Shown: piece after piece, positions 51,065-58,109 of the stretch | Numbering within the stretch: position 1 is the first letter of the stretch | How the letters are laid out: each line of letters begins with the position of its first letter | From: CAYUVA01 sp964448115 [NCBI: uncultured bacterium] | Lineage (GTDB): Bacteria; CAYUVA01 | Assembly (NCBI GenBank): GCA_964448115.1 | Contig: CAYUVA010000013.1 | Span: forward strand, 1-64,000 | Direction of reading: 5' to 3' | Length of the DNA: 64,000 bases | Program-made: the position numbers and the translations under genes | Notes under the pieces: generated by a model | Databases searched by the model: none | What the model saw: the letters and a program-made list of their open reading frames with translations, nothing else | What the model was told of the DNA's origin: nothing

Positions 51065-51354
51065 CAATGATAGGGGTAGGAAAGACCGGTTGCCTGGTCT
51101 CCCCTCCCCCAAGTTTGGGTCTGTCTCAAAACGCCAAAAATATCACCAAAATGTCACTGCGAGCAAAGCGAAGCAATCTCTATCTTATCAAGACCGATGC
51201 GGAGGGCAACACTGGTCCCCCACCGGAATAGGCTTGAGACTTGAGGCTTGAGGGAGGAGAAAGGAAAAGAGAACCACAAAGCATGCCCTGAGCATAGTCG
51301 AAGGTGCACGAAGGCACAAAGAAAGAAGTGATAAGTGATACCGTGATATAATTG
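51065..51354. other. intergenic region with dispersed repeats
   Basis: Contains a possible weak hairpin AGACC...GGTCT just after tsaD (about 51083-51100), a motif near 51120-51155 (TCTGTCTCAAAACGCC...CACCAAAATGTC) that is an inverted relative of 19506-19532, a GCGAAGCAATCTCT-type fragment, and the repeat at 51271-51350. No gene seen. Confidence 0.4.
51271..51350. repeat. GTGATANN / CAAAGGCAC composite repeat, interrupted copy
   Basis: An AACCACAAAG arm is split by an insertion-like GCATGCCCTGAGCATAGTCG, then continues as GGTGCACGAAGGCACAAAG and GTGATAA, GTGATACC, GTGATATA (51328-51350). Confidence 0.6.
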
Positions 51355-51981
51355 CTAGATGATCCCTAGCCAGTTGTGGATCAAGAAGTAGGTTCGCCCA
51401 ATGAGTAGGGAGATTCGTGCCATCACCGTATAGCCGAACGATGCTCCGAATCCCACCATGATAAAGACAATTCCAACCCTTGCAATGCCGCCTAGTACCC
51501 CTTTATGTTCTCTGCTAAAGAAGAAGTATATGAGGGTTGCCAGTACGCCGGCAAAGATAAACCAATTATTGATAATATCCCAAGCCATCAGCTCATGACC
51601 ATATAGTGGGATCATAGTCGCCTCTGCTTGCTTAATCAGCCTTTGTTCAACCATGCGAGGGATTGCGAAGCCGCTGGAGCCGCCGATCATAAAAGCGAGC
51701 GACCAACGCGATAACCAGCCGTACTTGGAGCTGAAACGAGTAAACATCAAAAGCCCTAGGATCAAAGGAATTATGGTGATGTACCTATGTTCCTTGAATA
51801 AAGGATCAATAAGATAAGGCTTCACCGCATTGTAGTAGAAGATGATCACATAGTATCCGGCGGTAACACCGACCACCAGGTGCTCAGCAAACTTGTAGAA
51901 AGGATTGTCCTTGATCAGGAAGGAGAAGATAGAGAGGGTCAGAATGGCTGCGACCCAAGTAAAGAATAGCTCCTGTGTCAT
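51355..51981 (-). CDS. polytopic membrane protein, fourth gene of an unknown cluster
   Basis: 208 aa with about six hydrophobic spans (starting LFFTWVAAILTLSIFSFLI) and a glycine-rich segment FMIGGSSGFAIPRM (about 96-109). No family recognised. It lies 10 bp after the 280-aa protein gene on the same strand, closing a four-gene unit of membrane proteins. Confidence 0.65.
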   Translation of the reverse strand: MTQELFFTWVAAILTLSIFSFLIKDNPFYKFAEHLVVGVTAGYYVIIFYYNAVKPYLIDPLFKEHRYITIIPLILGLLMFTRFSSKYGWLSRWSLAFMIGGSSGFAIPRMVEQRLIKQAEATMIPLYGHELMAWDIINNWFIFAGVLATLIYFFFSREHKGVLGGIARVGIVFIMVGFGASFGYTVMARISLLIGRTYFLIHNWLGII

Positions 51982-51991
51982 AACCTTTCCC

Positions 51992-52834
51992 CTACCTCCT
52001 TCTCTTGTATTGTCCGGTAATAAAGTAGGCGAGATTACCCAGGATGATAAAAAATATGATAAGCAGATGTGATATGGACTGCGAGTCCATACCTGTATAA
52101 GCTCTCGCCTTGTGTTTGATTAACAGCTCATATTCAGCCGCTCCGCGCAATCCGCCTAACAATCCAACTAATTGATTCGACTGCAAAAATGGATATGCAT
52201 CGCTCGCCATCACGGCAGTTACGCCAGCTCCGATGGTGGCATTGAACTTGGCTCTGGCATAGTAAATCCAGGTCTCGTAATAGGCTGCACCGCTGATGGT
52301 TACTACCAATCCTATATCATCGTAGTTCTCTATTCCGTTTAACATTGGTATTTCATCAGTACTGGTACCGTAGTAGTCATTTGGAAAAGCAGCCTTTATG
52401 CTTTCTCCAATCTTAAGAATCAATATTCCATATCCGACTCCGAAGCCAAGGAAACAGTAATCCTGACCATACACAGCACCTGTCTCCTCAGCAGTCTCTT
52501 TCACAGCCTGCTCAGCGATACCTGCTCCGGCTGGATGAAGTGTCATGACTGCTACTGGGATATCCTTGGATATGCAGTGTCTTAGTAATGCCTTTACCAT
52601 CGGGAAAAGCTCCGGTTCCACCGCAGGATCAAAATCGCACGATATCAATACGATCTTGCCGCTGTCAGCCATACTCTCCACTGTTTCGTACAGCCCTTTA
52701 ACTGCCGGGGTGATCTCTATCGGTAGATTTAATGGCATAAAAAATGGAACCAGAACAGCTAAAAATACACACAGAAAGATCCATCTCCTGTCCAAGTTAT
52801 TGATATACTCGAATATTCTTTTAACCACATCCAT
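51992..52834 (-). CDS. bitopic membrane protein with a large globular domain, third gene of the cluster
   Basis: 280 aa with a span at ~18-36 and another at ~255-273. The intervening ~215 residues have an alternating alpha/beta order: KIVLISCDFDPA, IPVAVMTLHPAGAG, FLGFGVGYGILILKIGE, DIGLVVTISGAAYYETWI, and GAGVTAVMASDAYPFLQSNQLVGLLGGLRGAAEYE. A sugar-isomerase or Rossmann-like fold facing the periplasm or cytoplasm is possible; orientation is uncertain. Not recognised. Confidence 0.65.
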   Translation of the reverse strand: MDVVKRIFEYINNLDRRWIFLCVFLAVLVPFFMPLNLPIEITPAVKGLYETVESMADSGKIVLISCDFDPAVEPELFPMVKALLRHCISKDIPVAVMTLHPAGAGIAEQAVKETAEETGAVYGQDYCFLGFGVGYGILILKIGESIKAAFPNDYYGTSTDEIPMLNGIENYDDIGLVVTISGAAYYETWIYYARAKFNATIGAGVTAVMASDAYPFLQSNQLVGLLGGLRGAAEYELLIKHKARAYTGMDSQSISHLLIIFFIILGNLAYFITGQYKRRR

Positions 52835-52840
52835 ATTTGT

Positions 52841-53530
52841 TTATCCAGCTCCGCCCAGATAAGTTTTTTCTATGCCAAGTATGATCTTAAGGGCAGTCGA
52901 TATCATCCCCAAGCCGACTCCTATGACGATACCACGCTTGGAAGCCATGTTGGGTATGTTCAGAATCCATTCTTTAAGCCACTCGAACAGTGAGACAGAG
53001 GTTGCATCCGGGGCGATCATACCCATTGCTTTCATAAAGGCGATGGTCTTCTCGCCGCTTAGAACAATCATGTTTGCGCCTATCGGAACCTGACCCAGCA
53101 TCACGATTATGGCAGCTAAAAGTAGCAATGTGGAGGAAACATTGCGCATCCTGAAAGCCCTGAAGGTCGCAGAAGCTATGTAGAAGGCAAGAAGGCTGAA
53201 CATGGTAGCCTGAATCGGCATCTGCACATTGAAGTAAACATATTGAAACACCGTACCCTGCTCATGCCCGAAGAACCCACATATTATCATTCCCACCAAT
53301 CCAACCAGGGTTACTATGCTGAATCCCCAGCCCTTTACCTTTCTCTTTATCTTGTTGTAGTGATGATTAATAAGGCTCCCGATACCCAAAACCAGGGCAA
53401 ATACGGTTACGATTAGCATCCACTGGGTGAGGTACTCATAAACATAATCCAAGGCGGGAATAAAGTACTGGATTACCGCAAAAACTCCAACCGCGAAACA
53501 GATTATTATCGGTATCGTCCTTTTAGCCAT
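52841..53530 (-). CDS. polytopic membrane protein, second gene of the cluster
   Basis: About 229 aa from the ATG at 53530 (MAKRTIPIII); a longer reading would overlap the upstream gene. About six spans, then an amphipathic C-terminus with GMIAPDATSVSLFEWLKEWILNIPNMASKRG. Gene spacing is 14 bp after the upstream stop and 6 bp before the next start. Not recognised. Confidence 0.65.
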   Translation of the reverse strand: MAKRTIPIIICFAVGVFAVIQYFIPALDYVYEYLTQWMLIVTVFALVLGIGSLINHHYNKIKRKVKGWGFSIVTLVGLVGMIICGFFGHEQGTVFQYVYFNVQMPIQATMFSLLAFYIASATFRAFRMRNVSSTLLLLAAIIVMLGQVPIGANMIVLSGEKTIAFMKAMGMIAPDATSVSLFEWLKEWILNIPNMASKRGIVIGVGLGMISTALKIILGIEKTYLGGAG

Positions 53531-53544
53531 AGAAAAATCCCATG

Positions 53545-54996
53545 CTAGACGGTCAACCAATCTTTAAGAAAGTCATATCCAAGGGTTACCAGCAATGTCC
53601 CCACCACGAACATTACCAAAAGTATGATCTTAGACCAGTCCTGCCCCTTGAGGCTTCCCAAGAGCAATGGATCTCTGCTTATGTAAGCGCTTGCCGCGTA
53701 AAGCTCCTCGCCGATTAGGGTGTAATCGCAGGCGGTGATGAAAAAGGGCAACTGTGTAACCGCATCGGTGCCAGCGATCTGGATGGCGCCGGTTGAAGCT
53801 CCGGTCTCTGCTAGAATAAGGGACTCAGCATAAAACATTCCCATATACAACATGGTTGCAGGCTTATCCCTTACCATGATACCGCTCACCGCTGCTACAT
53901 AACCGAACTGGTCATCGGTCAGATAGAATACATCCTCTTTTCGATACGCATCCGGTCTGCCCACAGCAAGGTATGCCTCCTCGACCACTTCCTGCTGCAC
54001 GGTCATTACCACCGCATCCCGACAGGGCACGATCAGTCTCGTATCGTACTGGGCGGTCTTCTTGGCTACTCCGCTGAGGATATTTATGGCAGCTATGGTG
54101 GCAACATCGCTAATGGTGCTCAATCCAGAAATATAAAGGATCGGTTTTCCCATCTCGGTTGCCCTGCCGACCGCCTCATCCATTGCATCGATAACCACCA
54201 TCTTGCGGATGAAAAGATCCTTGCCTCGGCGAGCCTGTATGATGAAGTAGTAGATAAGCCCACAAAACAGGAAGGTAAATATGAAGGTCGGCACCTTGCT
54301 AGTATTAAAGTACTGGATCTTCGGTATCGCAGAGACGACTTTCGTCTCGGCCACCAAGCCGTCTTCGGTTATGAAGTTCAGCTTATAATAATAGCGTTCA
54401 CCGTTCTTCAGCTTCGCTTCTGCGCCTCCCTCATCCTGGTAAAACTGCTTCCCATTCTCAATGATATTTATCACCTCGAAACCTGAGTCGGGATCATCAG
54501 AGCGGAGGATCTCCACTGTCTTGAGCCTTTTGGTCTCCGAGTCTGCATAGCTCCATTCTAGCGCAATTTTACCGCCATCATCATTGGGTTGATCCCTGGC
54601 GGCTAACTGGATATTGACCATGGGAGTTGCAGAGGCTGTATTGCTGGTTATTACCCTCCCATCAGCTAGCTCGGCTGAGACCATGTATTGATAGGTCCTA
54701 GTGTTATCGAGTCCCCTGCCGAATGTCCCCTGGTCCTTGAAGGTTTCGCTAGGTTCATGCATCTCGAAGATCTTATCATAGATTTCCTCGCCTTTTACTT
54801 TACGGTATATGGTAAAAGAAGATACAAGGCTTTTATTCAGATCTGCTGGCAGCTCCCATTTAAGGAAGATGGTTCCACCTTGGTCAAAGGGAAAATCCTC
54901 CGCGTAGAGAGTGATGTTCATATCAGCAAGCGAACCGTATCCTGGCGGAGCAATAGCGAAACAAAGCATGGGTATTATTATCGCCACCCCTAGCAA
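53545..54996 (-). CDS. membrane protein with two fibronectin-III-like domains and a C-terminal globular region (DUF6754-like)
   Basis: 483 aa. Signal-like N-terminus (~1-22); two FnIII-like modules (~27-125 and ~128-225, each ending in a YYKL/YQYMV strand and 'T..SATP' linker); a span (~237-257); a soluble alpha/beta domain (~265-450: PILYISGLSTISDVATIAAINILSG, RLIVPCRDAVVMTVQQEVVEEAY, TGAIQIAGTDAVTQLPFFITACDY); and a last span (~458-475). I associate this layout with the uncharacterised DUF6754 family from memory. The frame starts at TTG 54996; there is no ATG before the upstream stop at 55039-55041. Confidence 0.6.
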   Translation of the reverse strand: MLGVAIIIPMLCFAIAPPGYGSLADMNITLYAEDFPFDQGGTIFLKWELPADLNKSLVSSFTIYRKVKGEEIYDKIFEMHEPSETFKDQGTFGRGLDNTRTYQYMVSAELADGRVITSNTASATPMVNIQLAARDQPNDDGGKIALEWSYADSETKRLKTVEILRSDDPDSGFEVINIIENGKQFYQDEGGAEAKLKNGERYYYKLNFITEDGLVAETKVVSAIPKIQYFNTSKVPTFIFTFLFCGLIYYFIIQARRGKDLFIRKMVVIDAMDEAVGRATEMGKPILYISGLSTISDVATIAAINILSGVAKKTAQYDTRLIVPCRDAVVMTVQQEVVEEAYLAVGRPDAYRKEDVFYLTDDQFGYVAAVSGIMVRDKPATMLYMGMFYAESLILAETGASTGAIQIAGTDAVTQLPFFITACDYTLIGEELYAASAYISRDPLLLGSLKGQDWSKIILLVMFVVGTLLVTLGYDFLKDWLTV

Positions 54997-55090
54997 GGAT
55001 CCGATAACCTTTATTCTATTTATGATAGCTACTACTCCCTAGTTACGAAGTATTCTTACATATTGACAGGCAATTGCTAACATATCGGTT

Positions 55091-55261
55091 ATGCCATGTC
55101 AAGCATATTTTATTGATAAGATCCTCTTGGAAGGAGGCTATTGGGCTGAAGTCCCTGCTGTGTTGGTGTCTGCTACTCAAAGAGAGACATTCGAGGAACT
55201 TTTAGTAAGTATATATGAGGCTGTCGAAGGATGCCTATCGCTGGAGGTTATGAATGTTTAA
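55091..55261 (+). pseudogene. HicB-like antitoxin relic
   Basis: 56 codons from ATG 55091 to TAA 55259-55261. ILLEGGYWAEVPA...TQRETFEELLVSIYEAVEGCL follows the HicB N-terminal fold pattern (Y.v.i..e.ggY.aevPalpg..tqG.t.eEal.ni.EAie.yl). The usual P-G-C before TQ is lost (VLVSA), the DNA-binding C-terminus is missing and no hicA lies upstream. Probably a decayed orphan. Confidence 0.55.
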
Positions 55262-55267
55262 TTCAAT

Positions 55268-56344
55268 CTATTTATATTCCTTAATCTCTACCTTTCGATC
55301 AATAGCCAGGAATCCGCCCTGTGCCATCGCCTCTAGCTCACCCTCGCCAGGCACAACCTCGATGGGGGCAATAAAGCTCACATATCCTTTGACACCATTA
55401 ACTACATATTCGCTGTAAGCGATGCCACCGGTTAAAATGATGCGATCCACCTCGCCCCTCAGCACCGCTGCCAAGGCGCCGATATCCTTTGCTATGCGAT
55501 AGATCATGGCATCGAGGATCAGCCTGGCTTTGTCATCTCCTGAGGCTATGCGTTGCTCCACCTCCTCGACCTTGGCTGTTCCCAGGTATCCCTTCAAGCC
55601 AGATTCCTTGGATAGTATCTTATAAAGCTTCGCCCGGTCGCAGTTCAGTTTATCAACGAAGTAGTCGATCAGCCCCTCGATGGGCAGTGTACCGGCGCGC
55701 TCTGGGGAAAAGGGTCCCTCGCCGAGCAGGGCGTTGTTGACATCGATCTGCCTTCCCTTGCGCAAGGGAGCGATCGAAATCCCTCCACCCATGTGAGCCA
55801 CGATGAAATTGCAGTCCTCTATCGTTTTGCCGAGTTTGGCAGCGGTTTTCCTCGACACCGCCCGGATATTCAAGATGTGGGAGCGGGATTTTCGTTCGAT
55901 CTCAGGATGTCCAGAGATGCGTGCTTCGGGGATGAACTCATCGATGGTAATGGGATCGACCACATACGAAGGAACCATGTAGTGATCTCCCACTGCCTTG
56001 GCTATCATGGCACCGAGGTTGCTGGCATGATTGGAGTAGCGACAGGAACGAAGATCCTCTAATAGTTTAGATCCTATCGCATAGACGCCGCCCTCGATAG
56101 GCTTTACCGGACCTCCCCGCCCAACCACGGCAACTACCTTGCTTTTTAGAGCATCCACCTGATTGAGGAACTCATTGACCTGTGCGAACCGAGTCTGGAA
56201 TTGCTCGGTTACCAGCTCGAACTTTGCCAGCTCCTTCTCATCATGGACTATAGTACGATCAAGAACATTGCCATCTCTGTTAAAGGCAGCCAACTTTGTG
56301 GAAGTGCTGCCCGGATTGATCACGATCACCAGCTCATCAGCCAT
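55268..56344 (-). CDS. buk: butyrate kinase
   Basis: 358 aa acetokinase-family enzyme converting butyryl phosphate and ADP to butyrate and ATP. The start has VINPGSTSTKLAAFN (8-22); the middle has VGRGGPVKPIEGGVY, FIVAHMGGGISIAPLRKGR and GPFSPERAGTLP; the end has DRIILTGGIAYSE. No phosphate butyryltransferase is adjacent. Butyrate or branched-chain acid fermentation, or use, is suggested. GGAGGTC precedes the ATG. Confidence 0.93.
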   Translation of the reverse strand: MADELVIVINPGSTSTKLAAFNRDGNVLDRTIVHDEKELAKFELVTEQFQTRFAQVNEFLNQVDALKSKVVAVVGRGGPVKPIEGGVYAIGSKLLEDLRSCRYSNHASNLGAMIAKAVGDHYMVPSYVVDPITIDEFIPEARISGHPEIERKSRSHILNIRAVSRKTAAKLGKTIEDCNFIVAHMGGGISIAPLRKGRQIDVNNALLGEGPFSPERAGTLPIEGLIDYFVDKLNCDRAKLYKILSKESGLKGYLGTAKVEEVEQRIASGDDKARLILDAMIYRIAKDIGALAAVLRGEVDRIILTGGIAYSEYVVNGVKGYVSFIAPIEVVPGEGELEAMAQGGFLAIDRKVEIKEYK

Positions 56345-56537
56345 TGCAAAGACCTCCTACAATATTGATTCGTTTTCATAGTAAGCAATTATGTCAGTTT
56401 GTTATTGCCAAATACTATCAATGAAAGATACTATTTTCCACCTTGTTTTCAATCCTTTCATACCCTCGTGCCCTTATACCTCTGTGTAGTTGGATGATCT
56501 TTGGCATTAAAGCGCTAACTGCCAATAAATAACTGGA

Positions 56538-56555
56538 TTCCCGCCTGCGCGGGAA
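56538..56555. repeat. short palindrome of the GGATTCCCGC dispersed type
   Basis: TTCCCGC, four-base loop, GCGGGAA, perfect stem. A degenerate relative lies near 11500-11550. Confidence 0.55.
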
Positions 56556-56660
56556 TGACAGAAGGGGGTTGCGGGAATGGCAAGAAGGAGAGCTAGTGAA
56601 AAAAACAAGTAGGGGGTGCAGAATTCTCATTAGACCCTGTCTCACCCAAGCATATTAAAT

Positions 56661-56717
56661 TAGGGATAGACCTTTGTGTCTGCCCATTGAAGGGCGAACA
56701 TATTGGTTCACCCCTAC
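56661..56717. repeat. two-hairpin palindromic repeat, second copy
   Basis: Starts TAGGG and ends CCCCTAC like 111-166, with hairpins AGAC...GTCT and GAAC...GTTC instead of the first copy's stems. The architecture is kept although the stem sequences differ. Confidence 0.5.
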
Positions 56718-56815
56718 CTTCAATGTGATGACATGTTAGATATTGCTAACTATCAACAGTTTTGATATTTGCATGTCGGGGCGAATATGGTATATTCGAG
56801 ATCAAGGAAAAGGTT

Positions 56816-56998
56816 ATGGGCTATCAATACATACCGCTTATCATTATAGGTTTAGTCGCATTGTTCTGGGGCTTCTGGGCGGCACACGAGGCGAAGAAGC
56901 CGCTCGATATCATTGGCGCCATAGCTGCTCCGGTAGGGCTAATAGTGGCACTGTTGGGGGTACTGCTTCTTTGTGTCCCCGGATTCTTCTCAGGCTGA
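56816..56998 (+). CDS. small two-span membrane protein
   Basis: 60 aa from the ATG at 56816, with AAGGAAAAGG upstream. Two hydrophobic segments (~6-22 and ~32-54) are joined by HEAKKPLD. Not recognised. Its 3' end faces cassette 2 of the PilT-like genes. Confidence 0.5.
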   Translation: MGYQYIPLIIIGLVALFWGFWAAHEAKKPLDIIGAIAAPVGLIVALLGVLLLCVPGFFSG

Positions 56999-57041
56999 AG
57001 CGCCATTGTTTTATTACGATACACCAGTCGCTGCTGAACGA

Positions 57042-58106
57042 TCACTCTGCCATTGAACTTTCCAGCATCCTGCTGAAAAAGACCCTGTCTTCAGCCACCG
57101 ACTCGGCCTCTTCTCTGGTGATGAGTCCCCTTCTTACCAATGAAATAAGGGACTGATCCAGGGTCTGCATATTCGGCTGGGATTGCATTATCGAGGTAAC
57201 CTGGATTATGTTGTTCTCCCTGATGCAGGTCATCACCGCATGGTTGACGAAGAGGAGTTCTACGGCGGCAATTCGACCTGCACCGTCAGCCCTGCGTAGC
57301 AGTTGTTGACTAACCACGCCCTTGAGTGAGATGGACAAAAGGATCCGTACCTGTTGCTGTTCCTCTTCGGGGAAGACATCGATTAGTCTATCGATTGTCT
57401 TGGGTGCATTATTGGTATGCAGTGTTCCAAAGACCAGCATCCCGGCATCGACAGCGGAGAGCGCTGACTTTATGGTCTCAAGGTCGCGTAACTCTCCGAT
57501 AAGAAGCACATCGGTCGATTCCTTCTGGGCGAAATAGACCCCCTCGGCGAATGAGCGAACATGGGTGCCGACCTCAAGCTGTGTAACCGTGCTAAGCTTG
57601 CCGTAGTGCACGTATTCAATTGGGTCTTCTATGGTCAGTATATGCTTTCGTTTGGTCTCATTGATCTCGTCTATTATGGTGGCTAAGGTTGTACTCTTGC
57701 CGCAACCAGTGGGTCCGGTGCATAAGATCAACCCCTTGTCCATCAGGGTGAACTTAAGCAGTTCTTCGGGCAGAGCGAGTTGCTGGATCTTGGGTATCTC
57801 CTTGGGTATTAGCCTGAAGACAGCGCATATACCTCGCCGCTGCATATATACATTTACCCGGAATCGAGCCTTATCGCCAAGGCTATAGCCCAGGTCGAGA
57901 TCCATCTTTTCCTCGAAGTGTTTCCTTTGTTTCTTATCCAGGATCTCGAAGATCATATCCTCCAGCTCGTAGTGGTGGAACGGTTTGATGCGCATCTGGT
58001 TTATCTCGCCATTTATACGAAATATTGGTGCTGAGCCGGAGTGCAAATGCAGATCTGATGCGCCGACACGAACCGCAAGCTCCAGTAAATCATCCAGTTT
58101 GTGCAC
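57042..58106 (-). CDS. PilT-like ATPase, stand-alone (cassette 2)
   Basis: 354 aa, collinear with the protein at 7468-8565. GASDLH (15-20), Walker A GPTGCGKS (131-138), IEDPIEY (159-165), LLIGELRD (201-208) and TLHTNNA (228-234) are intact. The segment before Walker B, normally ALRxxLRxDPDV with arginines used for nucleotide sensing, is GVYFAQKESTDV here (189-200), so subunit coupling may differ. Three bases separate its start from the HEAT-PilT gene upstream. Confidence 0.85.
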   Translation of the reverse strand: MHKLDDLLELAVRVGASDLHLHSGSAPIFRINGEINQMRIKPFHHYELEDMIFEILDKKQRKHFEEKMDLDLGYSLGDKARFRVNVYMQRRGICAVFRLIPKEIPKIQQLALPEELLKFTLMDKGLILCTGPTGCGKSTTLATIIDEINETKRKHILTIEDPIEYVHYGKLSTVTQLEVGTHVRSFAEGVYFAQKESTDVLLIGELRDLETIKSALSAVDAGMLVFGTLHTNNAPKTIDRLIDVFPEEEQQQVRILLSISLKGVVSQQLLRRADGAGRIAAVELLFVNHAVMTCIRENNIIQVTSIMQSQPNMQTLDQSLISLVRRGLITREEAESVAEDRVFFSRMLESSMAE

Positions 58107-58109
58107 CTA

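Larger units (their letters stand above)
56345..56815. other. repeat-bearing intergenic region
   Basis: Holds a perfect TTCCCGC/GCGGGAA palindrome (56538-56555) of the common GGATTCCCGC type, and the two-hairpin element at 56661-56717. No gene found. Confidence 0.45.

Noticed and set aside
56743-57156. 137-codon plus-strand frame
   Set aside because: It overlaps the small membrane protein and runs antisense into the PilT-like gene; composition is not protein-like.
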